Shown: one piece after another, positions 1-7,337 of the stretch
Position numbering within the stretch: position 1 is the stretch's first letter
Layout: each line of letters opens with the position of its first letter
From: Actinomycetota bacterium
GTDB taxonomy: Bacteria; Actinomycetota; Actinomycetes; Nanopelagicales; Nanopelagicaceae
Assembly: GCA_009700715.1 (NCBI GenBank)
Contig: WLLM01000027.1
Location: 1-8,021, forward strand
Direction of reading: 5' to 3'
DNA: 8,021 nucleotides
Notes under the pieces: generated by a model
The model's input: the letters and a program-made list of their open reading frames with translations, nothing else
Databases searched by the model: none
What the model was told of the DNA's origin: nothing
Made by a program: the position numbers and the translations under genes

Positions 1-1
1 C

Positions 2-181
2 ACGATCCACTGGGTCGATAGCGGAGTCGATACTGGCCAGATCATCGCGCAAGAGGCAGTTGAAATCACAGGGGCTGATACCGAAGAGTCACTTCACCAA
101 CGCATTAAGATTATCGAACGACGTCTCTATGTCGCGACGTTGCAACAACTACTGAACGAATCAGTGAGGTCTCATGACTGA
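2..181 (+). CDS. purN: Phosphoribosylglycinamide formyltransferase (GAR transformylase), C-terminal fragment
   Basis: Only the last 59 codons are present; the gene enters from the left edge and ends with TGA at 179-181. The translated start reads [17 protein letters not shown], the conserved block of folate-dependent GAR transformylases (V-D-x-G-x-D-x-G-x-I-I-x-Q) that supplies the catalytic Asp region. It is followed by the usual C-terminal helix with E-E-S-L-H-Q-R-I. PurN transfers the formyl group of 10-formyl-THF to GAR, the third step of purine synthesis, in the cytoplasm. The stop codon overlaps the purH start in the 8-nt string ATGACTGA, implying translational coupling. The fragment cannot be checked for the N-terminal N/H catalytic pair. 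The purH neighbour strongly supports the call. Confidence 0.93.
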   Translation, partial: TIHWVDSGVDTGQIIAQEAVEITGADTEESLHQRIKIIERRLYVATLQQLLNESVRSHD

Positions 182-1715
182 CCGTAAAGTTATCCGTCGC
201 GCACTCGTTAGCGTTTACGATAAGGATCGCCTCCTCGAACTTGGCAAGGTTTTAACCGATGCCAAAATTGAAATCCTTTCAACTGGTTCAACTGCCAAGA
301 CTTTAGCTGAGGCAGGTTATGCCGTAACCGAAGTCAGTTCATACACCGGTTTTCCCGAGATCATGGGTGGTCGCGTAAAGACTCTGCATCCCAAGATTCA
401 TTCAGGCATTTTGGCTGATCAAGATAACCCCGAGCATTTAGCGGCTATTGCAGATTTAGATATCGAACCCTTTGATTTAGTTGTTATTAATCTCTATCCG
501 TTTTTACAGACGATTATGTCGGGCGCCGAATATGCCGAATGCATCGAGCAAATTGATATTGGTGGTCCATCAATGCTGCGTGGGGCTGCAAAGAACCACG
601 GTTCTGTTGCGGTTATCTCGAAGGTCTCGCAATATGACGATTTGTTTGCAGCGATAAAGGCTGGCGGAACAACACTTGATGAACGTCGCCGCTTTGCTCT
701 CGAAGTTTTCCGCACAACAGCTGAATACGATTTAACGATAGCTAGCTGGCTCGGCACGCAGATCAGCATGGATATTCCAGATTGGTTTGGCTTGATCTGG
801 AACCGGCAAAGCTCACTTCGTTATGGCGAGAACCCACATCAAAAAGCTGCGATATATCGCGGTGGTCCTCCCGGAATTGTTAACGCGGTTCAGAGCCATG
901 GCAAAGAGATGTCATTTAATAACTACACCGATGCCGATGCCGCTTGGCGAGCAGCCCTCGATCACAGCCAACCTTGCGTTGCGATAATTAAACATGCCAA
1001 TCCTTGCGGAATCGCAACTGGAAAAGATATCGCTAGCGCCTATTTAGCAGCCCATGCCTGTGATCCAGTTTCAGCTTTCGGGGGAGTCGTTGCCGCAAAT
1101 CGCAAAGTGACCGTTGCAATGGCCGAACCACTTTCGCAGATTTTTACCGAAGTAATCATCGCCCCAGAATATGAACCCGAAGCGTTGGAAATTCTTTCGC
1201 GTAAACCTTCGATTCGCATTCTCACCTGCGCTAATACTTTTATTTCGCCTTTCGAGATTCGCCCAGTATCTGGTGGAGTTCTTTTGCAAGATACCGACAA
1301 GATCAACGCCGAAGGTGATTCTTCTGCCAACTGGAAACAGGTAACTGGTTCTGCAGTTTCTTCCGATGTTTTAGCAGATCTGGAATTTGCGTGGCGCTCA
1401 GTGCGCGCAGTTAAAAGCAACGCGATCTTATTGGCGCACAATGGCGCTGCAATCGGAATTGGAATGGGCCAAGTAAATCGCGTGGATTCGGCAAAGCTTG
1501 CAGTTGCTCGCGCCGGTGATCGCGTCGCCGGAACAGTTGCAGCCAGCGATGCCTTCTTCCCATTTGCAGATGGTCTTCAGATTCTGATCGATGCGGGTGT
1601 AACTGCAGTAGTTCAGCCTGGTGGCAGCGTTCGCGATGAAGAAGTAATTGCAGCAGCAAAGGCCGCAGGAATTGCAATGTTTTTCACTGGTACACGCCAC
1701 TTCTCGCACGCCTAA
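174..1715 (+). CDS. purH: Bifunctional AICAR formyltransferase / IMP cyclohydrolase
   Basis: This 513-residue protein has the normal length for PurH, which carries out the last two steps to IMP: formylation of AICAR with 10-formyl-THF, then ring closure. The N-terminal MGS-like cyclohydrolase domain (about residues 1-200) shows [14 protein letters not shown] near 35-48 and [16 protein letters not shown] at 65-80. The transformylase domain shows [10 protein letters not shown] at 216-225 and KHANPCGIA at 273-281, whose Lys-His pair is the catalytic one in the family. It also has [10 protein letters not shown] at 458-467, [11 protein letters not shown] at 482-492 and the C-terminal [10 protein letters not shown]. 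The ATG at 174 is preceded by a GTGAGGT Shine-Dalgarno-like stretch inside purN. The 8-nt overlap with purN indicates one operon, and folD follows 39 nt downstream. No key motif is missing. Confidence 0.98.
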   Translation: MTDRKVIRRALVSVYDKDRLLELGKVLTDAKIEILSTGSTAKTLAEAGYAVTEVSSYTGFPEIMGGRVKTLHPKIHSGILADQDNPEHLAAIADLDIEPFDLVVINLYPFLQTIMSGAEYAECIEQIDIGGPSMLRGAAKNHGSVAVISKVSQYDDLFAAIKAGGTTLDERRRFALEVFRTTAEYDLTIASWLGTQISMDIPDWFGLIWNRQSSLRYGENPHQKAAIYRGGPPGIVNAVQSHGKEMSFNNYTDADAAWRAALDHSQPCVAIIKHANPCGIATGKDIASAYLAAHACDPVSAFGGVVAANRKVTVAMAEPLSQIFTEVIIAPEYEPEALEILSRKPSIRILTCANTFISPFEIRPVSGGVLLQDTDKINAEGDSSANWKQVTGSAVSSDVLADLEFAWRSVRAVKSNAILLAHNGAAIGIGMGQVNRVDSAKLAVARAGDRVAGTVAASDAFFPFADGLQILIDAGVTAVVQPGGSVRDEEVIAAAKAAGIAMFFTGTRHFSHA

Positions 1716-1754
1716 CTTCTCTAGCGGCAACTAACTCCAATAGGATCTGGTGTT

Positions 1755-2597
1755 ATGACAGCAACGATCCTCGATGGCAAAGCACTTGCCGCAACCATCA
1801 AAGGGCAACTTGCTGCGCGCGTAACTGCTCTTAAGGCGAAAGGGATCGCTCCAGGTCTCGGAACGGTTCTAGTTGGTGATGATCCAGGTTCGCACTCGTA
1901 TGTTGCTGGTAAACATCGTGATTGCCAAGAAGTCGGAATCAACTCGATTCGCGTTGATCTAAAGGCAGATGCATCGCAAGCCGATGTTTTAGCGGCGATT
2001 AAAGATCTAAATAACTCTAAGGAATGCACCGGCTATATCGTTCAGTTGCCGTTGCCTAAGGGGATTGATACCCAAAAGATATTAGAAGCGATCGATCCTG
2101 CAAAGGATGCCGATGGTTTGCATCCCATGAACCTGGGTCGTTTAGTTGCGGGTTATTACGCACCGCTTCCTTGCACACCGCGCGGAATTGTTGAATTAAT
2201 CAACCATTACAAAATTCCTCTGGCTGGCGCCGAAGTTGTAGTTATCGGTCGCGGCTTAACTGTTGGACGCCCACTTGGTTTACTGCTAACTCGCAAACAA
2301 GAAAATGCCACAGTTACGTTGACTCACACAGGGACTAAAGATTTGCTGGCACACACCAAGCGCGCCGATATTGTGATCGCTGCAATCGGCAGCGCACATT
2401 TCTTAAAGGCGGATCACATAAAGGCTGGTGCCGCAGTTCTTGATGTTGGAATTTCGCGCACCGCAGATGGATTACTTGGCGATGTTGACCCGGGTGTCAT
2501 GAACGTTGCATCCTTTGTTGCACCAATGCCGGGTGGCGTCGGACCAATGACGCGCGCAATGTTGCTGCAGAATGTTGTTGAAGCATGCGAGAGATAA
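1755..2597 (+). CDS. folD: Methylenetetrahydrofolate dehydrogenase / methenyltetrahydrofolate cyclohydrolase
   Basis: This 280-residue protein matches the usual FolD length. FolD converts 5,10-methylene-THF through methenyl-THF to 10-formyl-THF with NADP, in the cytoplasm. Visible motifs are [10 protein letters not shown] at 48-57 (family Tyr49 and catalytic Lys53), IVQLPLP at 95-101, DADGLHP at 118-124, PCTPRGI at 139-145, the Rossmann phosphate loop [16 protein letters not shown] at 163-178, and the C-terminal [15 protein letters not shown] at 256-270. The loop residues Arg-Gly-Leu-Thr replace the more common Arg-Ser-Asn-Ile, a variant I associate with actinobacterial FolD. The ATG has AGGA at 1742-1745, 9 nt upstream. 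Its product is the formyl donor for PurN and PurH just upstream, which explains the co-location. It overlaps the next gene by 13 nt. Confidence 0.98.
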   Translation: MTATILDGKALAATIKGQLAARVTALKAKGIAPGLGTVLVGDDPGSHSYVAGKHRDCQEVGINSIRVDLKADASQADVLAAIKDLNNSKECTGYIVQLPLPKGIDTQKILEAIDPAKDADGLHPMNLGRLVAGYYAPLPCTPRGIVELINHYKIPLAGAEVVVIGRGLTVGRPLGLLLTRKQENATVTLTHTGTKDLLAHTKRADIVIAAIGSAHFLKADHIKAGAAVLDVGISRTADGLLGDVDPGVMNVASFVAPMPGGVGPMTRAMLLQNVVEACER

Positions 2598-2812
2598 ATT
2601 CAATTGGTGTGCGTCTGGCATACCTCATAATTGGCGTGGGATTTCTAGCGGGGGTGGCTTCCTTTGTTCGCCTTGGCTCGATCGCTATAGCGGTAGGCAT
2701 GGGTGTGATTGCGATCGCACATTGGAAAACTGGAAAAGTTGAACGGTATTTAGCCCTCGGAATAGCGCTAGCCCTCTTGGCGGTGGCGATCTCGCTTCCA
2801 CGCGGGTTGTAG
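2585..2812 (+). CDS. Small three-helix membrane protein, DUF3017-like
   Basis: This is a 75-residue hydrophobic protein with three predicted membrane segments: about residues 11-28 ([18 protein letters not shown]), 31-47 ([17 protein letters not shown]) and 55-71 ([17 protein letters not shown]). A short basic loop (WKTGKVER) lies between the second and third. Its start lies 13 nt inside the folD 3' end, so it is probably coupled to folD translation; a GTG at 2609 is an alternative start. Small three-helix DUF3017 proteins sit directly between folD and mdh in high-GC actinobacteria, and this gene matches that position, size and topology. Assignment to that family is inferred from context, not from a conserved residue pattern. 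The function is unknown. It has no signal peptide, Cys motif or catalytic residue that I can see. Confidence 0.8.
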   Translation: MREINSIGVRLAYLIIGVGFLAGVASFVRLGSIAIAVGMGVIAIAHWKTGKVERYLALGIALALLAVAISLPRGL

Positions 2813-2815
2813 AGT

Positions 2816-2835
2816 TTCTCTCGATATCAAGAGAA
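2816..2835. promoter_or_regulatory. Candidate operator: 20-bp near-perfect palindrome before mdh
   Basis: TTCTCTCGATATCAAGAGAA is an inverted repeat with no spacer. Nine of ten base pairs are symmetric, the only break being C2822 against A2829. It fills most of the 54-nt gap between the small membrane protein and mdh, starting 3 nt after the stop codon. There is no T-run after it, so a rho-independent terminator is unlikely. A symmetric site of about two helical turns fits a dimeric repressor or activator controlling mdh-icd. I cannot name the regulator. No convincing -35/-10 pair is visible nearby, so its position relative to a promoter is unknown. Confidence 0.55.
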
Positions 2836-2852
2836 CGCAAGAGAATTTGAGA

Positions 2853-2860
2853 AGAAAGAG
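2853..2860 (+). promoter_or_regulatory. Ribosome binding site of mdh
   Basis: AGAAAGAG ends 6 nt before the mdh ATG and closely matches the AGAAAGGAG end of the bacterial Shine-Dalgarno complement, lacking one G. It supports the ATG at 2867 as the start. It lies at the end of a purine-rich run that also contains two exact CAAGAGAA repeats. Confidence 0.7.
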
Positions 2861-2866
2861 TCGGTC

Positions 2867-3832
2867 ATGTCAGCCAAAGCAATTTCCGGAAAAGTCACTG
2901 TTGTCGGAGCTGGTTTCTACGGTTCAACAACTGCCCTACGTCTAGCTGAATACAACATCTTCGAAACCGTTGTACTCACAGATATCCTCGAAGGAAAGCC
3001 TGAAGGTTTGGCCCTTGATATGAACCAATCGCGTTCTATTGAAGGATTCGAAACCAAGATCATCGGTGCAACAACAACTGCCGATGGCGCAGGGTATGAA
3101 GCAACTGCAAATTCTGATGTCGTTGTAATTACCGCCGGACTTCCTCGCAAGCCCGGAATGAGCCGCATGGATTTAATCGGTGTTAACGCCGGAATCGTTC
3201 GCGGAGTTGCAGAAAATATTGCAAAGCACTCACCAAATGCAGTGATCATCGTGGTTTCAAATCCACTCGATGAAATGACTGCACTTACTCAGATCGCTAC
3301 AAACTTTCCAAAGAATCGCGTAATGGGCCAGGCCGGAATGCTCGACACTGCGCGCTTTACAAACTTTGTTGCTGAAAAGCTTGGAGTCGCGGTTGGTTCA
3401 GTAAAGACGTTAACTCTTGGATCACATGGTGACACCATGGTGCCAGTTCCAAGTCGTTGCACCGTCGATGGCAAGCCACTTTCTGAACTTCTCTCACAAA
3501 CCGAAATCGACGAACTTGTTGACCGCACTCGTAATGGTGGCGCAGAAGTTGTTGCACTTCTAAAAACAGGATCTGCTTACTACGCACCATCTGCTGCAGC
3601 AGCTCGCATGGCTAAAGCCGTAATTGAAGATTCGGGCGCAGTAATGCCAGTTTGTGCATGGGTAGATGGCGAATACGGAATCTCTGGCGTTTACCTTGGG
3701 GTTGAAGCCGAGATCGGTCGCTCTGGCGTAAAGAAAGTTGTAGAAACTAAACTCACCGATTCAGAACTTGTTGGGCTTAAGGAAGCTGCTGAAGCAGTCC
3801 GCGCCAAGCAAGCAGATGTTCAGACACTCTAG
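2867..3832 (+). CDS. mdh: Malate dehydrogenase, LDH-like class (NAD-dependent)
   Basis: This 321-residue cytoplasmic enzyme interconverts malate and oxaloacetate. The N-terminal Rossmann fold begins VTVVGAGFYGST (residues 10-21), and an acidic residue at the end of beta-2 (Asp39 in VVLTDI) predicts NAD rather than NADP. The substrate loop is GLPRKPGMSR at 91-100; Arg at the specificity position, where LDH has Gln, marks it as malate rather than lactate dehydrogenase. Further motifs are IVVSNPLD at 128-135, GMLDTAR at 157-163 (family catalytic Asp and substrate Arg), and GSHGDTMVP at 185-193 with catalytic His187. The length and motifs are those of the LDH-like MDH group, not the GAAGQIG group that I recall at the matching locus in Streptomyces. 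icd follows after 12 nt, so the two TCA dehydrogenases are probably co-transcribed. Confidence 0.95.
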   Translation: MSAKAISGKVTVVGAGFYGSTTALRLAEYNIFETVVLTDILEGKPEGLALDMNQSRSIEGFETKIIGATTTADGAGYEATANSDVVVITAGLPRKPGMSRMDLIGVNAGIVRGVAENIAKHSPNAVIIVVSNPLDEMTALTQIATNFPKNRVMGQAGMLDTARFTNFVAEKLGVAVGSVKTLTLGSHGDTMVPVPSRCTVDGKPLSELLSQTEIDELVDRTRNGGAEVVALLKTGSAYYAPSAAAARMAKAVIEDSGAVMPVCAWVDGEYGISGVYLGVEAEIGRSGVKKVVETKLTDSELVGLKEAAEAVRAKQADVQTL

Positions 3833-3833
3833 T

Positions 3834-3838
3834 AAGGA
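3834..3838 (+). promoter_or_regulatory. Ribosome binding site of icd
   Basis: AAGGA lies in the 12-nt mdh-icd gap, 6 nt before the icd ATG at 3845. This is a standard Shine-Dalgarno and it fixes the icd start. Confidence 0.75.
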
Positions 3839-3844
3839 AAAGAT

Positions 3845-5059
3845 ATGAGCAAAATCAAAGTAACTGGAACCGTTGTCGAGCTAGATGGCGATGAGATGAC
3901 CCGCATCATGTGGCAGTTCATCAAAGACTCCTTGATCCTTCCTTACCTCGATGTAAACCTCGAGTACTACGACCTCGGCATGGAACATCGCGATGCCACT
4001 GATGATCAAGTAACTATTGATTCTGCCCGAGCTATCCAAAAGCACGGCGTGGGCATCAAGTGCGCAACTATTACTCCTGACGAGGCTCGTGTTGAAGAGT
4101 TCGGCCTGAAGAAGATGTGGAAGTCTCCAAACGGAACTATCCGCAATATCTTGGGCGGCGTTATCTTCCGCGAACCAATCATTATTTCTAACGTGCCACG
4201 TTTAGTTCCTCACTGGACTAAGCCAATCGTTATCGGCCGTCACGCATTTGGTGACCAGTACCGTGCAACAGATTTCAAAGTTCCAGGTCCAGGAAAGCTA
4301 ACGATCTCTTTCGTTCCAGAAGATGGATCTGCGCCAATTAACACCGAAGTCTTCAACTTCGAATCTTCAGGTGTAGCGATGGCTATGTACAACGTCGATG
4401 ATTCAATTCGCGACTTTGCCCGCGCCTCACTTAACTACGGACTACTTCGTAAATTCCCGGTTTATCTCTCAACCAAGAACACGATTCTTAAAGCCTACGA
4501 CGGACGCTTTAAAGATATCTTTGAAGAGATCTACCAAGCCGAATTCAAGTCCCAATTTGATGCGGCTGGAATCTGGTACGAGCACCGCCTAATCGATGAC
4601 ATGGTCGCTATGTCACTTCGTATGGAAGGCGGATATGTCTGGGCATGTAAGAACTACGACGGCGATGTGCAATCAGATACCGTCGCACAGGGTTACGGTT
4701 CACTTGGCTTGATGACATCTGTTCTTATGACTCCAGATGGAAAGATCTGCGAATCAGAAGCTGCCCACGGAACTGTTACTCGCCATTACCGCGATCACCA
4801 AGCGGGTAAGGCGACATCAACCAACCCAATCGCATCGATCTTTGCTTGGACCCAGGGCCTAGCCCACCGCGCCAAGCTCGATAACAACGACGAACTCGCT
4901 AAGTTCTGTGCAACTCTCGAGCGCGTCTGTATCGAAACTGTCGAACAAGGAAAGATGACAAAAGATCTTGCGCTACTAATTTCAAAGACTGCGCCATATC
5001 AAACAACTCAAGAGTTCCTTAATTCAATCGACGAAAACTTGAAAGTTGCAATGGCGTAA
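3845..5059 (+). CDS. icd: Isocitrate dehydrogenase, NADP-dependent, homodimeric eukaryote-like class
   Basis: This 404-residue enzyme oxidatively decarboxylates isocitrate to 2-oxoglutarate and yields NADPH in the TCA cycle. It belongs to the subfamily that includes human IDH1/2 and some actinobacterial enzymes (for example those of bifidobacteria and one M. tuberculosis ICD), not the long monomeric type. Substrate residues fall at the human IDH1 numbers: Ser94 and Asn96 in KSPNGTIRN, Arg100, Arg109 in IFREPI and Arg132 in [12 protein letters not shown]. Metal ligands are expected in LIDDMVA (Asp251/252) and NYDGDVQSD (270-278). The NADP site is in [12 protein letters not shown] (305-316), and [18 protein letters not shown] carries the catalytic Lys211. 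mdh lies 12 nt upstream and the next gene starts 2 nt after the stop. No conserved residue is missing. Confidence 0.97.
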   Translation: MSKIKVTGTVVELDGDEMTRIMWQFIKDSLILPYLDVNLEYYDLGMEHRDATDDQVTIDSARAIQKHGVGIKCATITPDEARVEEFGLKKMWKSPNGTIRNILGGVIFREPIIISNVPRLVPHWTKPIVIGRHAFGDQYRATDFKVPGPGKLTISFVPEDGSAPINTEVFNFESSGVAMAMYNVDDSIRDFARASLNYGLLRKFPVYLSTKNTILKAYDGRFKDIFEEIYQAEFKSQFDAAGIWYEHRLIDDMVAMSLRMEGGYVWACKNYDGDVQSDTVAQGYGSLGLMTSVLMTPDGKICESEAAHGTVTRHYRDHQAGKATSTNPIASIFAWTQGLAHRAKLDNNDELAKFCATLERVCIETVEQGKMTKDLALLISKTAPYQTTQEFLNSIDENLKVAMA

Positions 5060-5061
5060 GT

Positions 5062-5769
5062 ATGAAAAATAACCAGCCCGGTGCCTTGGCGCTAGTTGGT
5101 TCTGGAGAATATTTACCCGAAGCGCAGTTGCTCGAAAGCGAGCTACTGCGCTTCGGTATTTCTAGCGGCAAAACCAATACCTATATTCAGATTCCTACTG
5201 CAGCCGGAAAAGAAGGCGAAGACCGTTTAGATTTTTGGAGACAACGTGGCGCCGATCAAGGAGCGCGCATTGGTTGCGAAGTTAAATACTTGCCGGTCTT
5301 ATCGCGCGAGGATGCATTTAACGAGCAATGGATCGAAGCGATTAAAAGCGCAGGTTTGATCTACTTTTCTGGGGGAGACCCAGTTCATTTAGCTGAAGTA
5401 TTTGCTGATACTCCAATGTGGCAAGCGATTGTGCAGAGTTGGCACGAAGGCGCGTCACTTGCGGGATGTTCGGCGGGGGCGATGGCCTTTGGTGGAAAGA
5501 TTATTGGAATTCGTAGATCGCATATCAGCGCTGGCTTAAATCTGCTGCCGGAAATTGAAGTAATTCCGCATTATGACAAATTCTTGGGTTGGCTACCTGA
5601 TCGCGTTACCGCGGCAATTGTTCGCAAAGATGCCGATACCGTCCTATTAGGTATCGATGAAAATACTGCGCTTGTCTTAACGGATAAATGGCGCAAGTAC
5701 GGCACGGGCAATGTTCATATTCTGCGGGGAGAGTTTGAAATGAGCGAGGAAGTATTTCCCTATAACTAG
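5062..5769 (+). CDS. Peptidase S51 / peptidase E-like protein (type 1 glutamine amidotransferase-like fold)
   Basis: This 235-residue cytoplasmic protein has no signal peptide or membrane helix. Motifs in order are ALALVGSGEYLPE at 8-20, IQIPTAAGKEG at 42-52, LIYFSGGDPVHLAE at 99-112, the nucleophile elbow LAGCSAGAMAFGG at 133-145 (Ser137 expected as nucleophile), VIPHYDK at 167-173 (His170 as likely base) and LLGIDENTALVL at 195-206. This pattern is that of family S51, which covers aspartyl dipeptidase PepE and cyanophycinase. The nucleophile is Ser, not the Cys of true amidotransferases, though Cys136 precedes it. GGDP replaces the GGNT or GGNQ seen in characterised members, so the substrate cannot be assigned; cleavage of Asp-containing peptides or a cyanophycin-type substrate is possible. 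It starts 2 nt after the icd stop with only a weak Shine-Dalgarno, suggesting coupling to icd. Confidence 0.82.
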   Translation: MKNNQPGALALVGSGEYLPEAQLLESELLRFGISSGKTNTYIQIPTAAGKEGEDRLDFWRQRGADQGARIGCEVKYLPVLSREDAFNEQWIEAIKSAGLIYFSGGDPVHLAEVFADTPMWQAIVQSWHEGASLAGCSAGAMAFGGKIIGIRRSHISAGLNLLPEIEVIPHYDKFLGWLPDRVTAAIVRKDADTVLLGIDENTALVLTDKWRKYGTGNVHILRGEFEMSEEVFPYN

Positions 5770-5777
5770 GGCTCATG

Positions 5778-5783
5778 TACTAT
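5778..5783 (+). promoter_or_regulatory. Candidate -10 box of a leaderless araA transcript
   Basis: TACTAT fits the actinobacterial TANNNT -10 pattern and is preceded by TG (5776-5777), giving a near-extended -10. Seven nucleotides separate it from the araA ATG, the spacing seen where transcription begins at the A of the start codon. No Shine-Dalgarno is present in the 21-nt gap, which fits. No good -35 is visible. TANNNT is a common pattern, so this is suggestive only. Confidence 0.45.
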
Positions 5784-5790
5784 CTGCAGA

Positions 5791-7302
5791 ATGAAGTCAC
5801 TTAACGATAAAGGTTTAGAAATTTGGTTTCTCACAGGAAGCCAACCACTTTACGGCGAAGATATTTTGGCCCAAGTTGCCGAACAATCTAAGCAAGTAGT
5901 CGCGACTCTTAACGCCGCAAGTGATCTCCCAATCAAAGCAACATGGAAGCCAGTTCTTACAACACCTGAAGCGATCAAAGCCCTTTGTTTAGAGGCGTCT
6001 GCAAATCCAAATTGCATCGGTGTTATCACTTGGATGCACACTTTCTCTCCAGCCAAGATGTGGATCGGTGGTCTTAACGCGCTACAAGTTCCAATCCTGC
6101 ATTTAAATACCCAAGCAAATTCCGAACTTCCATGGGAAACCATTGATATGGATTTCATGAATCTAAACCAGGCAGCGCATGGTGATCGCGAACATGGTCA
6201 TGTTCAGGCACGCCTACATATGGCGCGCAAAGTTGTGGCTGGCCACGTTTCCGATAAGAACGTCACAACTCGCATCGCTCATTGGATGCGCGCTGCAATC
6301 GGTTGGCATACAGCGCAGAACCTCAAGCTCGCGCGTTTTGGCGACAATATGCGTTACGTCGCAGTCACCGATGGCGATAAAACAAGTGCCCAGATTGCAC
6401 TTGGCATGTCCATTGAGGCCTATGGCGTAAATGCGTTGGTAGATGCAGTTGCTGCCGTTGAAGAAAGTGCCATCGATTCGTTAGTTGCCGAATATGAAAA
6501 GATCTTTGAAGTTTCACCAGAACTCAAAAAAGGCGGAGCCCGCCACGATTCATTGCGCTATCAAGCATCACTTGAAATCGCTTTGGAGCGTTTCTTGGAA
6601 GCCGGAAACTTCACGGCATTTACAACTAACTTCGAAGACTTAGGTGCGCTAAAGCAACTTCCTGGTCTAGCCGTGCAACGCATGATGTCCAAGGGATACG
6701 GTTTCGGTGGCGAAGGAGATTGGAAAACTTCCGCGCTACTTCGCATAATCAAGAGCATGACTGAAGGCTTAAAAGGTGGAACTTCATTTATGGAGGATTA
6801 CACCTATCACTTCGGACCGGGTGAACCAAAAGTTCTCGGCGCGCATATGCTCGAAGTCTGTCCGACGATTACCGATCAAAAACCAAAGTGTGAAATCCAT
6901 CCACTCGGTATCGGCGGCAAAGATGATCCAGTTCGCTTAGTTTTTAACGCCACACCTGCACAAGGTCGCGTCGTTGGATTAATGGATCTCGGTGATCGCT
7001 TCCGAATTGTTTCCAATGACATCGAAGTTGTTAAGCCCGATAAAGATTTGAAAAAGTTGCCCGTGGCATGTGCGGTCTGGAAACCAGCCCCTTCCCTTGC
7101 CACATCGGCTGAATCCTGGATCTATGCCGGCGGCTCGCACCACACCGTCCTCAGCACCGCCCTGGATATCGAGACCCTAAATGACTTCGCCAATATCGCC
7201 TCGGTCGAGCACCTTCGAATCAGCGCCTCGACCAATAGCGATGAATTCCACAAGGAAATCAAGTGGAATGGCGCTTATTACAAGCTCTCCTCGCTGACCT
7301 AA
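5791..7302 (+). CDS. araA: L-arabinose isomerase
   Basis: This 503-residue protein is full length for AraA, which isomerises L-arabinose to L-ribulose with a divalent metal such as Mn. The N-terminus has EIWFLTGSQPLYGE at 10-23, then VITWMHTFSPAKMWIGGL at 78-95, LHLNTQAN at 103-110, QAAHGDREHGH at 127-137, WMRAAIGW at 165-172 and ARFGDNMRYVAVTDGDK at 181-197. Expected metal ligands are Glu308 (GGEGDWKT), Glu335 (SFMEDYTY), His352 (GAHMLEVCP) and a His of GGSHHTV at 448-453. All motifs are intact. The start is 21 nt after the S51-like gene and has no clear Shine-Dalgarno, so an own leaderless promoter is likely. No araB or araD lies beside it in the window. Some AraA enzymes also accept D-galactose, so the physiological substrate is not certain. 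Confidence 0.96.
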   Translation: MKSLNDKGLEIWFLTGSQPLYGEDILAQVAEQSKQVVATLNAASDLPIKATWKPVLTTPEAIKALCLEASANPNCIGVITWMHTFSPAKMWIGGLNALQVPILHLNTQANSELPWETIDMDFMNLNQAAHGDREHGHVQARLHMARKVVAGHVSDKNVTTRIAHWMRAAIGWHTAQNLKLARFGDNMRYVAVTDGDKTSAQIALGMSIEAYGVNALVDAVAAVEESAIDSLVAEYEKIFEVSPELKKGGARHDSLRYQASLEIALERFLEAGNFTAFTTNFEDLGALKQLPGLAVQRMMSKGYGFGGEGDWKTSALLRIIKSMTEGLKGGTSFMEDYTYHFGPGEPKVLGAHMLEVCPTITDQKPKCEIHPLGIGGKDDPVRLVFNATPAQGRVVGLMDLGDRFRIVSNDIEVVKPDKDLKKLPVACAVWKPAPSLATSAESWIYAGGSHHTVLSTALDIETLNDFANIASVEHLRISASTNSDEFHKEIKWNGAYYKLSSLT

Positions 7303-7311
7303 TCCGCGCTT

Positions 7312-7336
7312 AAAAGCCTGGTCAAAGGGGCTTTTT
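7312..7336 (+). terminator. Rho-independent terminator after araA
   Basis: AAAAGCC at 7312-7318 pairs with GGCTTTT at 7329-7335 (7 bp, plus a possible T-G wobble), leaving a loop of 8-10 nt. A run of five T at 7332-7336 ends the structure, part of it inside the stem. It lies 9 nt after the araA stop and separates araA from the solute-binding protein gene. The A-run on the left arm means it could also act on the minus strand. Confidence 0.7.
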
Positions 7337-7337
7337 A

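Noticed and set aside
1040..1441. Minus-strand open frame of 133 codons inside purH
   Set aside because: It lies fully antisense to a well-conserved purH region, has no recognisable motif and reflects the codon bias of the true gene.
1741..1746. TAGGAT as a possible -10 for a leaderless folD transcript
   Set aside because: It overlaps a good AGGA Shine-Dalgarno 9 nt before the ATG and has no -35; a ribosome binding site explains it better.
2711..2718. GCGATCGC octamer, like the cyanobacterial HIP1 repeat
   Set aside because: Noticed once, inside a coding gene, with GATCG words common throughout; no sign of HIP1-like enrichment, and the gene content is actinobacterial.
2816..2835. Rho-independent terminator between the small membrane gene and mdh
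   Set aside because: The inverted repeat has no loop and is followed by a purine-rich run rather than T residues.
5062..5769. True class I glutamine amidotransferase
   Set aside because: The nucleophile elbow has Ser137 in GCSAGA rather than the Cys of amidotransferases, and there is no partner synthase; the S51 pattern fits better.
5850..6158. Minus-strand open frame of 102 codons inside araA
   Set aside because: Antisense to conserved AraA motifs, with no ribosome binding site and no family features.
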